Part shown: one piece after another, positions 33,448 through 45,898 of the stretch
How the letters are laid out: the number at the start of each line of letters is the position of its first letter
Numbering within the stretch: position 1 is the first letter of the stretch
Notes under the pieces: model-generated
What the model was told of the DNA's origin: nothing
What the model saw: the letters and a program-made list of their open reading frames with translations, nothing else
Database searches by the model: none
Translations under genes and position numbers: made by a program
Source: Pseudoduganella flava
GTDB lineage: Bacteria; Pseudomonadota; Gammaproteobacteria; Burkholderiales; Burkholderiaceae_D
DNA length: 64,000 bases
Reading direction: 5' to 3'
NCBI RefSeq assembly: GCF_007830495.1
Contig: NZ_VLKW01000002.1
Coordinates: 62,001-126,000, forward strand

Positions 33448-34107
33448 ATGTTAACGGCCACTTATACGCTGGTTGCGCTGTCCGTCGAGCAGGCCAATAT
33501 CCGCCTCAGCCTGCTTTCATTCCAGAAATATGTGCAATCGACGTTGACCCGCCAGCAGAGCCTGACGCTGTCCCAGCTTGAATACGCATGCGTCACGCTG
33601 GAACGCCTGTACGAGGCGTGCAGCTGGCGCAAGGTGGAGCTGTACCTGATCCCCGCGTTACGCCAGGCCACGCAGCGCGCCGACCAGTTGCTGGACGAAC
33701 TGTCGCGCCTGAACCAGCTGGCGCTGGGCGTCGTGCGCCGGCTGAAGGAACGCCTCGAGCACGTCGGCCCGAAAAGCGAGGAGCAGGTGACGGCCGTCTG
33801 CGAGTCGATCGACAGCTTCTGCTCGGCGATGCTGCAAAGGCTGGAGAAAGAGGAGCAGGAATTGTTCGCGATCGCCCGCAGCGCCATTTGCGGCGAGGCC
33901 TGGTTCGCCATCGCCAACAAGCTGCTGGCGCACGACGCGCAGTTGCAGGAAGCGCGCCGGCATGGCGGCGACAACGACGAAGCCGACGTGATCACCCTGG
34001 TGCCGCGCTTGGCCCCGCCGGCCGAACCGGTGGCCGCGATCGAGCCCCGCATGCCCGCGGTGCGCGCACGCGGGCGGGTGCTGCCGCGTGCCGCCTCGGC
34101 CGACTGA
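33448..34107 (+). CDS. Hypothetical alpha-helical protein, 219 aa
   Basis: I do not recognise a family with confidence. The product is cytoplasmic and mostly helical, with LEYACVTLERLYEACSWRKVELYLIPALRQ, several Leu/Glu heptads (RRLKERLEHVG; LQRLEKEEQELFAIAR) and a proline-rich tail ending RVLPRAASAD. The length and helix pattern recall hemerythrin-like cation-binding proteins, but the expected His/Glu ligands are not in place, so I do not assign that. The start at 33448 has AGGGAG five bases upstream. It is separated from the neighbouring genes by about 90-100 bases on each side. Confidence 0.8.
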   Translation: MLTATYTLVALSVEQANIRLSLLSFQKYVQSTLTRQQSLTLSQLEYACVTLERLYEACSWRKVELYLIPALRQATQRADQLLDELSRLNQLALGVVRRLKERLEHVGPKSEEQVTAVCESIDSFCSAMLQRLEKEEQELFAIARSAICGEAWFAIANKLLAHDAQLQEARRHGGDNDEADVITLVPRLAPPAEPVAAIEPRMPAVRARGRVLPRAASAD

Positions 34108-34196
34108 CCCGACCGCCCGGCGCCGCGCCCGGGTTGCGACGCCGCGAAAAGCGGCGCTGCGCTATGATGGCGGTTTTGATCCATCCATAGCACATC

Positions 34197-36818
34197 ATGT
34201 TTGAATTCCTCTTCAAACGGCCCGGCGACAAGGGCCCCGACGCGCCCGGCGCGCAGGGGCACAACACGGCCGAGCCAGGGAACGGCAATCACGGCAGCCC
34301 GCATGGTGCTGGCGACGGCGGCAAGGACCACGCCAACGCCGTGCGGCGTGCCGAGCAGGCCGAGCGCGCGAAGTCGCTGGCCGGCGACGAAGCGGCCGCC
34401 GTCGAGCTGATCCTGCAGAGCGAATTCGCCGACGTGCGGTTGGCCGCCGCCGAGCACGTCGTATCGCAGCCGATGCTGGAACGCGTGCAGCAAGCCGTGC
34501 GCAATACGGACCGCCGCGTCGCCAAGCTGATGCAGCAGCGCCTCGATGCGATCCGCCATCGCCAGATGGAACAGCGCCAGGCCGAAGCCAGCATTGCCAG
34601 CGCACAGCGGCTGTTGCAGGATGAGAAGCTGACACCGAACCTCGTGGCCGATCTGGACCGCCTGTGGAAAGTGATCGATGCGCCGCCCGAGCTGGCCGCG
34701 CAGTTCGACCAGCTGCGCGCCGCGCTCGGTGGCCGGCTGGAAGCGCAGGTCAGCCTGCAGCGCGCCACGATCGACGCGCTGGCCGCGCTGCGCAAGCTGG
34801 CCGCCGCGCCCGTGCCGGACGATCCGGCGGCCGCCCAGGCCGAGCTGGACCGGTTGGCCGCCGATCATGCGGCCCGGCTGGCCGCACCGGAACAGGCATC
34901 GCTGCCGCGCCACCTGCGCACGGACATCGAGCAGGCGCTCGAGGCCGCCCGCGCCGCATTGACACGGCCGGCCGCGCCGGAAAAGGCTGAGAAGCTGGAA
35001 AAGCCGGCACCCGCCGCGCCCGCAACCACCGCTCCGGCGGCGGTCCCGGAGCGGGAGCAGGCCGAAGCCTCGGCGCCGGCGCCGAACGATACCGACCATG
35101 CGGCACCGGCCGCGGAGCCGGCAGCCGAGGCTCCGGCCGCGGCCGCACCAGCGCCGCAGGAACCGCCGCGCCCGCCAAAGGAAAAGAAACTTACGCCGGC
35201 CGACCGGGAAGCCAATGAGCGATTCATGGCCCTCGTCGATGCGATGGAGGCGGCACTGAACCAGGGCCAGCTGCACGTCGCCGCCGAGCACGACAAGACG
35301 CTGAAAGACAGCAAGACGGGGCGCCTGACGACGCAGCAGGCCGACCGCCTGGCCCACGTCCGCGCCGAGTTCAAGCGGCTGTCCGCCTGGGCCCGCTGGG
35401 GCGGCAACGTGTCCCGCGAGGAGCTCGTGCACGCCGTGGAAGAGCTGCCGGCGCAGAACCTGTCGATGAGCGAGCTGGCCAAGAAGGTCAGCGCGATGCG
35501 TGAGCGCTGGAAGGCGCTCGACACGGTGTCCGGCGCGGCGCCGAAGAGCCTGTGGGAGAAGTTCGACGCCGCCTGCACCGCGGCGTATGCGCCGGCCGCC
35601 GCGCACTTCCGCCACCTGGCCGACGAGCGCCATGCGAATGCCGCGAAGGCGCAGGCGCTGGTGGACGAGGTGCACGCGCTGGCCGCCGACTCTCCGGCCG
35701 CACGCGAGGATTGGCGCGCGCTGGCATCGAGCACGCAGCGGCTGCGCCAGGCCTGGAGCCGGCTGGGCACGATCGACCGCAAGGACAAGAAGCGCCTCGA
35801 CACGGCGTTCGGCAAGGCGATGGAAGCGTTGATGGCGCCGCTGGAAGAGCAGCGCAAGATCGAGGTGGCCCGGCGCGAGCAGCTGATCGAGGAAGTCTAC
35901 AAGCTGAACCCGACGGAGCGCCACACCGTCGACACGTTGCGCGGCTTGCAGGAAGCGTGGCAGGGCCACGCGAAGGCGCTGCCGCTGGAGCGCCGCCAGG
36001 AACAGGCGCTGTGGCAGAAGTTCCGCGCCGCCTGCGACACGATCTTTGCCAAGCGTAAGCAATCGGCCCATGCGGCCGACCACGAACGCAAGGCCCACTT
36101 GCATGCGCGCGAGGAGATCTGCGCGCAGCTGGAAGCCTTCACGCCGGAGGGCGACGACAAGGCCCAGCAGGCCGCCATCGGCAAGGCGCTGCGCGAAGCC
36201 GCCACTGCGTGGCATGCGTCGGGGGCCGTGCCGCGCGCGGCCGAGCAGCGCATCGAGCAGCGCTACCGTGCCGCCGTCGCGAAGCTGCAGGGCCAGTCCG
36301 ATGCCTTGAGGAAGCGCGCCGGCGCCGCCCAGGCCAATGCGTTGCGCGACAAGTTGCGGCTGACGCAGGCGCTGGAAAACGCGCTGGCCGCGCCGGGCGA
36401 CGTCGATGCGGACGACTGGAACGGCCGCTGGCAGGCGTTGCCGGCGCTGCCGTCCGACTACGAGCGCACGTTGCACGCCCGCTTCAACGCGGCGCTGCAG
36501 GCGGCCGGCGGCGAACCGTCGGCACGGGCCGCGTATGCCGGCACGCTCGAGTCCAACCGGGCGCGGCTGCTGTCGGAAGTGCTGCGGCTGGAAATCATTG
36601 CCGGCATCGACAGCGGCGCCGAGTTCGCCCGCGACCGGCTGAAGATGCAGGTCGAGGTGTTGCAGAACTCGCTGAAGTCGGGCCAGAAGGCCGGCTCCGC
36701 CGCGGCGCAGGCCGCCCAGTTCGTCGAACTGTGCGCCATGCCGGCGCTGGCCGACGACCGCACCGCCAGCCGCATCGAGCAGCTGTTCCGCAAGATCGGC
36801 GCGGAGCAGGCCCGATGA
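34197..36818 (+). CDS. DUF349 domain-containing protein
   Basis: This 873-residue soluble protein has several DUF349 helical repeats. The repeat core W-K-x-L followed by LWxKFxxAC is seen at RERWKALDTVSGAAPKSLWEKFDAACTAAY, and variants are at LQEAWQGHAKALPLE/ALWQKFRAACDTIF. An Ala/Pro-rich linker (about 260-325) separates an N-terminal helical part from the repeats. The family is of uncertain function; stress- and RNA-linked roles have been proposed in other species. It overlaps moaE by ATGA, an arrangement I cannot explain functionally. Confidence 0.88.
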   Translation: MFEFLFKRPGDKGPDAPGAQGHNTAEPGNGNHGSPHGAGDGGKDHANAVRRAEQAERAKSLAGDEAAAVELILQSEFADVRLAAAEHVVSQPMLERVQQAVRNTDRRVAKLMQQRLDAIRHRQMEQRQAEASIASAQRLLQDEKLTPNLVADLDRLWKVIDAPPELAAQFDQLRAALGGRLEAQVSLQRATIDALAALRKLAAAPVPDDPAAAQAELDRLAADHAARLAAPEQASLPRHLRTDIEQALEAARAALTRPAAPEKAEKLEKPAPAAPATTAPAAVPEREQAEASAPAPNDTDHAAPAAEPAAEAPAAAAPAPQEPPRPPKEKKLTPADREANERFMALVDAMEAALNQGQLHVAAEHDKTLKDSKTGRLTTQQADRLAHVRAEFKRLSAWARWGGNVSREELVHAVEELPAQNLSMSELAKKVSAMRERWKALDTVSGAAPKSLWEKFDAACTAAYAPAAAHFRHLADERHANAAKAQALVDEVHALAADSPAAREDWRALASSTQRLRQAWSRLGTIDRKDKKRLDTAFGKAMEALMAPLEEQRKIEVARREQLIEEVYKLNPTERHTVDTLRGLQEAWQGHAKALPLERRQEQALWQKFRAACDTIFAKRKQSAHAADHERKAHLHAREEICAQLEAFTPEGDDKAQQAAIGKALREAATAWHASGAVPRAAEQRIEQRYRAAVAKLQGQSDALRKRAGAAQANALRDKLRLTQALENALAAPGDVDADDWNGRWQALPALPSDYERTLHARFNAALQAAGGEPSARAAYAGTLESNRARLLSEVLRLEIIAGIDSGAEFARDRLKMQVEVLQNSLKSGQKAGSAAAQAAQFVELCAMPALADDRTASRIEQLFRKIGAEQAR

Positions 36819-37267
36819 GCCGTGTCAGGATCCAGCAGGAGGATTTCGATCTTGCAGCCGAGGTAGCCCAGCTGCGCGCCGGCAATGCCAAGGTCGGCGG
36901 CGTCGTCACGTTCGTCGGCACCGTGCGCGACCTGAACGAGGGTGCCCACGTGGCGGCGATGGAGCTCGAGCATTATCCCGGCATGACGGAACAGTCGATC
37001 GAGCGCATCATCGACCAGGCCCAGGCGCGCTGGCCGATCTTCGATGCGCTGGTGATCCACCGCGTCGGCCCGCTGTTGCCGCGCGACCAGATCGTGCTCG
37101 TCGCCGTCACCTCTGCGCACCGCGGCGAAGCTTTCGCTGCATGCGAATTCATCATCGACTACCTGAAGACGGAAGCGCCGTTCTGGAAGAAGGAACAGAC
37201 GCCGGATGGCGCACGTTGGGTCGATGCGCGCGTGTCCGATGACGAGGCGCTGAAGAAGTGGGGGTAG
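36815..37267 (+). CDS. moaE: Molybdopterin synthase catalytic subunit
   Basis: This 150-residue MoaE transfers two sulfurs from the thiocarboxylated C-terminus of MoaD to precursor Z, making molybdopterin. Conserved landmarks are VTFVGTVRD near 31-39, ELEHYPGMTE, HRVGPL, and the active-site Lys residues in DYLKTEAPFWKKE (about 119-131). moaD is not in the window. The stop is followed at once by a REP-like hairpin. Confidence 0.96.
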   Translation: MSRVRIQQEDFDLAAEVAQLRAGNAKVGGVVTFVGTVRDLNEGAHVAAMELEHYPGMTEQSIERIIDQAQARWPIFDALVIHRVGPLLPRDQIVLVAVTSAHRGEAFAACEFIIDYLKTEAPFWKKEQTPDGARWVDARVSDDEALKKWG

Positions 37268-37294
37268 GGTCAGACCCGTGCCGGGTCTGACCCT
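37266..37294. repeat. REP-like 12-bp perfect hairpin
   Basis: AGGGTCAGACCC, loop GTGCC and GGGTCTGACCCT begin inside the moaE stop codon. It could terminate or protect the moaE transcript. The GGGTCAGACCC palindrome is a repeat type I associate with Massilia-like genomes, which is recalled knowledge. Confidence 0.75.
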
Positions 37295-37327
37295 GGCAGC
37301 TTGAATTGATCGAGGTCAAAACACCCG

Positions 37328-37350
37328 CTTGAAATCGTGTAGGCGCATCC
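37328..37350 (+). promoter_or_regulatory. Possible sigma32 heat-shock promoter of clpB
   Basis: A perfect CTTGAAA -35 box lies at 37328-37334. The -10 (GCGCATCC region) is a poor fit in sequence or spacing, so only the -35 is convincing. ClpB is a heat-shock gene in relatives. Confidence 0.4.
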
Positions 37351-37388
37351 TTACTTTATCGTCAGACAATCACTGGAGCATTACCAAA

Positions 37389-39987
<2,599 letters not shown>

Positions 39988-39998
<11 letters not shown>

Positions 39999-42840
39999 CG
40001 CCCGGACAGCTTCCGTTCCGCCAGGCCGGCGGCGTGCCCTGCGCGCCGCCGGCCTTGTTACATCCGGCCGGTTCACGCTCGGCCAGTTCCCGCTCCGCCA
40101 GCTCCCGCCCGGCCGCCGGCGCCCACTGGGCCAGCAGCTTGCCCGCCGTGACGAGGTCGGCCGACGTTTGGCCTTCCGTCCAGCCCGCGCTGGCCGTCTC
40201 CAGCAACGCGCGGGCTTCGATGTACGCCCCGCGCTGCTGCCACATGCGCGCAAGGCTGATCGCCGCGCGCAGCTCCCACGCCCGCGCGCCCTGGTTGCGC
40301 GCCAACAGCAGCGCATCGCGGAACAGCCGTTCCGCTTCCAGCCGCACCGCATGGTCGGCACCGGCCAGCAGCCGTTCGCCATGCAGGCGGCGCAGCTCGG
40401 CCGCACACCAGCGCGCATCGCCCTGCAACGCGCGGCGCAGCAGCGCATCGTCCAGGTAGCGCGCGTCGAGCGTGGCCAGCGTCTCGCGGTGCGGGCCGAC
40501 GGCCAGCGCGGCGCCCAGCGTCGTCTGGCCGCCGTCGACGACGCAGACGCGGTACTGGTGCGCGAGGCCGCGCCATTTCGGCAGCCGGCGCGCCGCCTGC
40601 TCCAGTTCCGCCAGCGCCGCCAGCGCCACCGCGCGGTCGCCGCGCCACCACGCGACGGGGAACAGCGCGAAGCCCAGCACATAGCACAGCGACGTGTCGG
40701 CACCGACGGCGCGGGCGCGCTGCAGGGCGCCCTGGGCGCGCCGCAGCGCATCGTCGGGATAACCCAGCAGCCAGCGCGTGCGCGCCAGCACGGCGCCCGC
40801 GACAACGTTTTCATCGGTATGCAGCACAGTGCGCCGGCGGGTGCAGACGGCGGGCACCGTCTGGTCCTGCAGCGCGCGTGCCAGCGTGGCGGCGGCGCCC
40901 TGTTCGCCGGCCAGGTGCAGCGCCAGCGCGGCGACGCGGTCGTGCACCAGCTGGGCGGCGCGCGAACCCCGGTTGCGGATCGCCTGGCGGTAGCGGTCCA
41001 CCAGGGCCAGCGCGGCTGGGTAGTCGCCGGCCAGCATGTCTTCCAGCGCGAGGCCGGAAAACGCATCGGCCAGGCGCTCCACGTCGTTCAATTGCTCGGC
41101 CAGCGCGAACGCGCGGGCAAAGGCGCTGCGGCCGGCACCGGGACCGTCGAGGTAGACCCGCACGGCACCCAGCGCGCCGCACAGCGCCATCTCGGCTGCG
41201 GCATCGCCGCCCGCAGTGCCCTCCGCCCCAGTCACGCGCAGCAGGGCCGATTCGAGCCATTCGCGGTGCTCCGGCAAGCGCCCGGCGTCCCACCAGGCCG
41301 TCGCGGAGGCGACCAGCAGGGCCGTGCCGACAGCGTTGTCGCCGGCCGGCCCGAACGCCCAGGCCAGGGCGGTGCGCACGTCGTCCAGGCGGTGCGGATC
41401 GTCGCCGGCCACCGTGTCGATGCAGTCGGCGGCGAAGCGGGCATGCGCACCGTCGCCGGGTGCCAGTTGTGCCAGCGCGTGCACCCGCACGTTCTCGTAC
41501 AGGCGGCAGTGCGGCGGGCCGCTGTGGCGTACGGTGGCCAGCAGCGACTTCGCCACCAGCGCCGCAACGGCATCCTCGACCTGCGCCGCACCGATGTCTT
41601 CCTGCGCGGCGATGCGCGTGGCCCGCTCCAGCGTGAACGGACCGGCGCACAGCGCGAGCCGGCACAGCACCGTGCGTTCGGTGGCGGTGAGCGTGTCCCA
41701 GCTCCATTCCAGCGTGGCGCGCAGCGACCGGTGCCGCGGCGGCGCCGTGCGGCGGCCGCCTTTCAGCAGCTGCAGCCGGGCATCGAGGCGCGCGGCCAGC
41801 TCGCGCGGCTGGAACAGGTCGAGCCGCTCGCCGGCCAGTTCCAGCGCCAGCGGCAGGCCGTCCAGGCGGCGGCACAGTTCGGCGACGGCTTGCGCATCGT
41901 CGTCGGCGAGTGCGTAGCCATGCACGGCGGCGGTACGCTGCATGAACAGCGCGACGGCGGGGAAGGCCAGTGCGGCCGCCGCGTCCAGTGGGCCGGCCGG
42001 CGGGCAGGCCAGCGGTTCGAGCCGCTCGACCCATTCGCCGGTGGCGCGCAGCGCTTCGCGGCTGGTGGCCAGCACGACGACGTCCGGCACGTCGCGCAGC
42101 AGCCGTTCGGCCAGCGTGGCGGCCGCGTCGATGGCACGCTCGCAATTGTCGAGCACCACCAGCACGGGGCGGTCGCGCACGACGGCGCGCAGCGGTGGCA
42201 CCGGGTCGGTGCCGGGCGGCAGGCCGAGCGCGTCGCCCAGCGCGGCGGCCGGATCGCTGGCCGCCGCCACGTCGGCGCTGTGCACGCAGTAGTGCGCCCC
42301 CAGCCGCGCCGCGACAGCTTGCGCCGCGGTGCTCTTGCCGACGCCGCCGGGCCCCGTCAGCGTGACGAGCCGGCGTTGCGGCAAGTGCTGTGCCAATGCC
42401 TGCACGAGTTTCGCGTGCGCACCGGCATCGTCCGGCAGCGGCGGGGCCGCCGGCGCTTGCCACTGCACGGGCGGCAGCAGCGCGTAGCCCTGGCCGGCGA
42501 CGCTGCCGATCATGCGGCGCCCGGCGCTGTCGCGCAGCGCGCGGCGCAATGCCGCCACGTGCACGCGCAGGTTCGATTCCTCGACGACGGTGCCGGGCCA
42601 CACGCGGGCGATCAGCTCATGCTTGGGGACGATGGCGCCGTGCCGTTCGGCCAGCGCGGCAAGAATGTCGAACGCGCGCGAGCCCAGCTTGACGGGCCGG
42701 CCGTCTTCCAGCAACACCCGTTGCAACGGCAGCAGGCGGAAAGGGCCGAACGCGGCCCAGCAGGCGGGAGGGATGGGCGCCGCGGTGATGGACGCCGCGG
42801 TGGTTGACGACTCTGCGATGGACGACTTGAGCATGGCCAT
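39988..42840 (-). CDS. Winged-helix/STAND ATPase transcriptional regulator (large)
   Basis: This protein of about 950 residues has an OmpR-type winged helix ([17 protein letters not shown] to [11 protein letters not shown]). Next comes a STAND-type P-loop ATPase ([57 protein letters not shown]), then a C-terminal TPR-like helical half. Such proteins bind DNA and use an ATPase switch plus ligand-sensing repeats. The start is uncertain. ATG 42840 is used, and ATG 42912 is an in-frame alternative that would add 24 residues. It faces away from the ALDH-like operon start. Its paralogue lies at 44502-45866. Confidence 0.87.
40023..40055. terminator. GC hairpin at the clpB 3' side
   Basis: A 12-bp stem, AGGCCGGCGGCG with CGCCGCCGGCCT, is followed by TTGTTA on the plus strand. 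It sits inside the 3' coding end of the convergent regulator, so it may be coding sequence by chance. Confidence 0.4.
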
Positions 42841-42949
42841 GGAAGATCCCGGTTGGGCGGCAAGGCGCCGTCGGATCGACCATACGTGGTCTTCATTACA
42901 ACACGCTGACATCGCGGTGCGCTGTCGCGGCAGCGCATCGACTTTGGCA

Positions 42950-43315
42950 TCAGGACGGCGCGAAATCCTCGACTTCGTACTGGTCCAGGAAGCGTTCCTT
43001 ACCGCCGGCCGTGTCGAAGCGCAGCGCGGCAGTGCGCTCGTCCGCCTGCCCGCTGGCCAGCACGCGCCGCAGGTGCGCGCCCAGCGATTGCCGGGCCGTG
43101 CTCTTCTGCCACATCGGATACTGGCCGGACAGACGGCTGCCGTCCAGGTAACGAATCTCGAATTCGCACTCGCGGCATTGGCGCCCGTCGGCCCATGCCT
43201 TCAGCAGCTTGTCCGCGGCGACGAATGAGCCCAGCACGGCGGTACCGCGGCCCGCGTTGCGGATGCGGATCTGCGCGATGCCGACTTTCTCGGCAGGCAG
43301 GAGGTTCTCGTTCAT
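42950..43315 (-). CDS. Hypothetical protein, 121 aa
   Basis: I do not recognise this small soluble protein. It contains the segments VGIAQIRIRNAG, VAADKLLKAWADGRQCRECEFEIRYLDG and RFDTAGGKERFLDQYEVEDFAPS. CRECEFEIRY holds a C-x2-C pair. It is coupled to the upstream ALDH-like gene by an ATGA overlap at 43312-43315, so the two are one transcription unit and may act in the same process. Confidence 0.75.
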   Translation of the reverse strand: MNENLLPAEKVGIAQIRIRNAGRGTAVLGSFVAADKLLKAWADGRQCRECEFEIRYLDGSRLSGQYPMWQKSTARQSLGAHLRRVLASGQADERTAALRFDTAGGKERFLDQYEVEDFAPS

Positions 43316-44385
43316 GTCCGGTTCCCGTAAGGTTGATCGAGTGGCGCGCGGTGCAGGTGCACCGGGCGGCGAAAGCGCCCGATCGCGTCGCCGGCCGCTT
43401 CCCGCGTGGGATGCAGCGCGCCGCCGCAGCGGTTCAGGTGGATGTGGCGCGCGGCCAGGCGCAGTACCGGCAGCAGCCGCGCGGACAGCGCCGCATCGTC
43501 GGCCGCCGCATGCACGCTGGCGCAGTACAAAGGCCCCAGTGCCCAGGCCAGCGCCACCAGCTCGGCCGCATCGGCGCAGCGCACCAGCAGGCCGCCGGCG
43601 CGTTGCGGCGGCGGCGGGCTGGCCAGCAGTGCGGCCGCGTCGACTTCGTTGAAAGGACCATGCGGGCTGGCGCCCAGCGCGTCGCCGATCGCTTCGCGCA
43701 AGTCGATGTAACCGTCGCCGTCGATCGCCACGACGACGGGGCGGCTGCCCGGCTGCGCCAGCAGTTCGCGGCCCAGGTATTCGGCGCGCCCGTTCAGCGC
43801 GCCGGGCAGCACGAAAGCCGCCTCGGTGCCGTCCAGTTCGCGCACGGCGGGCAGCAGGCGCGGCACCGCGTACACGCCGCCGCGGCAGATCGCGGCGCGG
43901 ATCGCGTGATGTTCCAGCAGCGCGGCATCGTCGTCGGCCAGGGCGAACACGCTGTCCGGCAGGCGGCTCGCCGCGGCGGCCACCGCGATCAGGTTCGCCA
44001 GCTCGGCGCAGCTGGGTGCGCGCACCGCGTGCGCCAGCACGGGGCAGCCGGCGGCCAGCGCGGCCATCGCATGGACGCCCGCCAGGCCGTACGCGCTGCC
44101 ATGCGCGCCGACGGCCGCCACGGGTCCCAGCGGCACGGTGCCGGCGCCGTCCGCATCGTCGCGCAGCGTGGCGGCCAGCGTGTGCAGCCAGCGCCGCAGC
44201 GTGTCGTGCTCGTGCAGCGCGATAGCCGGCGCGATGCCCGCGTCGAAGGCCGCCTGTTGTGGCAGGCGGTGGCGCACGCCGTCGAGGGCGGCGCCGATCG
44301 CATCGAGCAGGCAGGCACGCTGCTCGGCGCCGGCCTGGGCGAATGGCAGCGCGGCGGCGGCGGCGCGGTCCGGCGGGTGCATCAT
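43312..44385 (-). CDS. Aldehyde dehydrogenase-like protein lacking the catalytic core
   Basis: This 357-residue protein looks like a shortened relative of the ALDH superfamily (ketoglutarate-semialdehyde type). GPVAAVGAHGSAYGLAGVHAMAALAAGCPVLAHAVRAP and LPDSVFALADDD resemble the NAD-site region. AFVLPGALNGRAEYLG and the C-terminal GRFRRPVHLH resemble later segments. The catalytic-Cys block (usually F-C-T-N-P-G) and the catalytic Glu segment are absent, so redox activity is doubtful. Homology is by eye and distant. The start at 44385 has AAGGGG eight bases upstream. It is divergent from the small STAND regulator, which is a candidate controller. Confidence 0.7.
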   Translation of the reverse strand: MMHPPDRAAAAALPFAQAGAEQRACLLDAIGAALDGVRHRLPQQAAFDAGIAPAIALHEHDTLRRWLHTLAATLRDDADGAGTVPLGPVAAVGAHGSAYGLAGVHAMAALAAGCPVLAHAVRAPSCAELANLIAVAAAASRLPDSVFALADDDAALLEHHAIRAAICRGGVYAVPRLLPAVRELDGTEAAFVLPGALNGRAEYLGRELLAQPGSRPVVVAIDGDGYIDLREAIGDALGASPHGPFNEVDAAALLASPPPPQRAGGLLVRCADAAELVALAWALGPLYCASVHAAADDAALSARLLPVLRLAARHIHLNRCGGALHPTREAAGDAIGRFRRPVHLHRAPLDQPYGNRT

Positions 44386-44501
44386 CGGCAGTACCCCTTT
44401 CAGGTGGAAAAAATTTAACAGTGACGAATGATTAACGCCGCTACCCGTTACGTTAGAATTTGCCGTGTTGGAAATCAATCCGGCTTTCGAGGTAAGGGAA
44501 C

Positions 44502-45866
44502 ATGGACCCACAGCAGTGGCGCACAGTGGAGTTCGGCGACTTCCGCCTGGTGCCGCACACGCGCACGTTGTACCGGCACGGCGCGCCGGTGCGCCTGACG
44601 GGGCGCGCATTCGACCTGCTGGTGGCGCTGGTCGAGCAGGCCGGCGCCGTCGTCGCCAAGGATGAGCTGATCGCCCGCGTCTGGCCGCGCACTGTCGTCG
44701 AGGAAGGCAATCTGCGCGTGCACGTGGGCGCGCTGCGCCGTGCGCTGGGCGGTGAACGGACGTATGTGGAGAACGTGGTCGGGCGGGGCTACAGCTTCGT
44801 CGCGCCGGTGCGCCGCATGGCCACCGATGCCGCCGCGCCGCCACCGCTGGCGGCCGCGGCGCCGTTGCTCCGCCTGATCGGCCGCGACGCCGTGCTGGAC
44901 CAGCTGGCGCACGCGGTGCAATCGGAACGGCTGCTGACGATCGCCGGGCCGGGCGGGATGGGCAAGACGTCCGTCGCGCTGGCGCTGGCGGCCCGCGGCG
45001 CCGGCGCGTTTGGTGGCCGCGTCGTGCGTGCCGACCTGGCGCCGCTGCAGGACCCCGCGCAACTGCTGGCCACCGTCGCGCAGGCGGCCGGGCTGCCCGG
45101 CGCCGCGTCGCACGACGCGCTGTGCGCCGCGCTGGGCCGGCGCCGCATGCTGCTGGTGCTGGACGGCTGCGAACACCTGATCGACGGCGTTGCCGCGCTG
45201 GCGGCCCGGCTGCGGCGCACGACCGATGCGCCCCACATCGTCGTCACCAGCCGCGAACCGCTGCGCATCGACGGCGAGCGGGTGGTCCGCCTGCCGCCAC
45301 TGCCGGTGCCAATGGACGACGCGCCGGCGCCCGCCGCGCTGTCCGGCTACGCGGCCGTGCAGCTGTTCGTCGAGCGGGCCAGCGCCGACGGCGGCTTCAC
45401 GCTCGACGACGGCAATGCGGCGGCGGTGGCGGCGATCTGCCGCCGCCTCGATGGGATCCCGCTGGCGCTGGAACTGGCGGCGGGACGCGCCGCATTCTTC
45501 GGCGTGCACGAGCTGGCGCGCCGGCTGTCCGACTGCTTCGCCGTGCTGACGCGGGGCCGGCGCACGGCTCTGCCGCGCCACCAGACGCTGCGCGCGACAT
45601 TGGACTGGAGCCACGACCTGCTGACGCCGGCCGAGCAGGCCGTGCTGCGCAGGCTCGCCACGCTGCGTGGCGCGTTCACGCTGGACGATGCCGTCCACGC
45701 CGCGCAAGGCAGCGGCATCGCGGCGGACGACGTGCCGGGCCACGTGGCGCAACTGGTCGCCAAATCGATGGTGGCGGCCGAACCGGATGGCGGCGCGCCG
45801 TACCGCCTGCTCGATACGACGCGCAGCTACGCGCTGGAGAAGCTGCATGCGGCAGGGGAGGGGTAG
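44502..45866 (+). CDS. Winged-helix/STAND regulator (short paralogue)
   Basis: This 454-residue regulator is built like the one at 39988-42840. It has an OmpR-like winged helix (FGDFRLVPHTRTLYRHG to VGRGYSFVAPV), then a STAND ATPase (LLTIAGPGGMGKTSVAL; MLLVLDGCEHLID; IVVTSREPLRID; RRLDGIPLALELAAGRAA). It ends within the winged-helix after the ATPase (YRLLDTTRSYALEKL) and lacks the C-terminal TPR half of its paralogue. It is transcribed divergently from the ALDH-like gene, a standard position for a controlling regulator. The two paralogues bracket that two-gene unit. Confidence 0.87.
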   Translation: MDPQQWRTVEFGDFRLVPHTRTLYRHGAPVRLTGRAFDLLVALVEQAGAVVAKDELIARVWPRTVVEEGNLRVHVGALRRALGGERTYVENVVGRGYSFVAPVRRMATDAAAPPPLAAAAPLLRLIGRDAVLDQLAHAVQSERLLTIAGPGGMGKTSVALALAARGAGAFGGRVVRADLAPLQDPAQLLATVAQAAGLPGAASHDALCAALGRRRMLLVLDGCEHLIDGVAALAARLRRTTDAPHIVVTSREPLRIDGERVVRLPPLPVPMDDAPAPAALSGYAAVQLFVERASADGGFTLDDGNAAAVAAICRRLDGIPLALELAAGRAAFFGVHELARRLSDCFAVLTRGRRTALPRHQTLRATLDWSHDLLTPAEQAVLRRLATLRGAFTLDDAVHAAQGSGIAADDVPGHVAQLVAKSMVAAEPDGGAPYRLLDTTRSYALEKLHAAGEG

Positions 45867-45898
45867 CGAACTTCGGGCGCCGCGTGCTGTCTACCGTG

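Noticed and set aside
33448..34107. Hemerythrin domain
   Set aside because: The helical pattern is suggestive but the His/Glu iron-ligand motifs are not in place.
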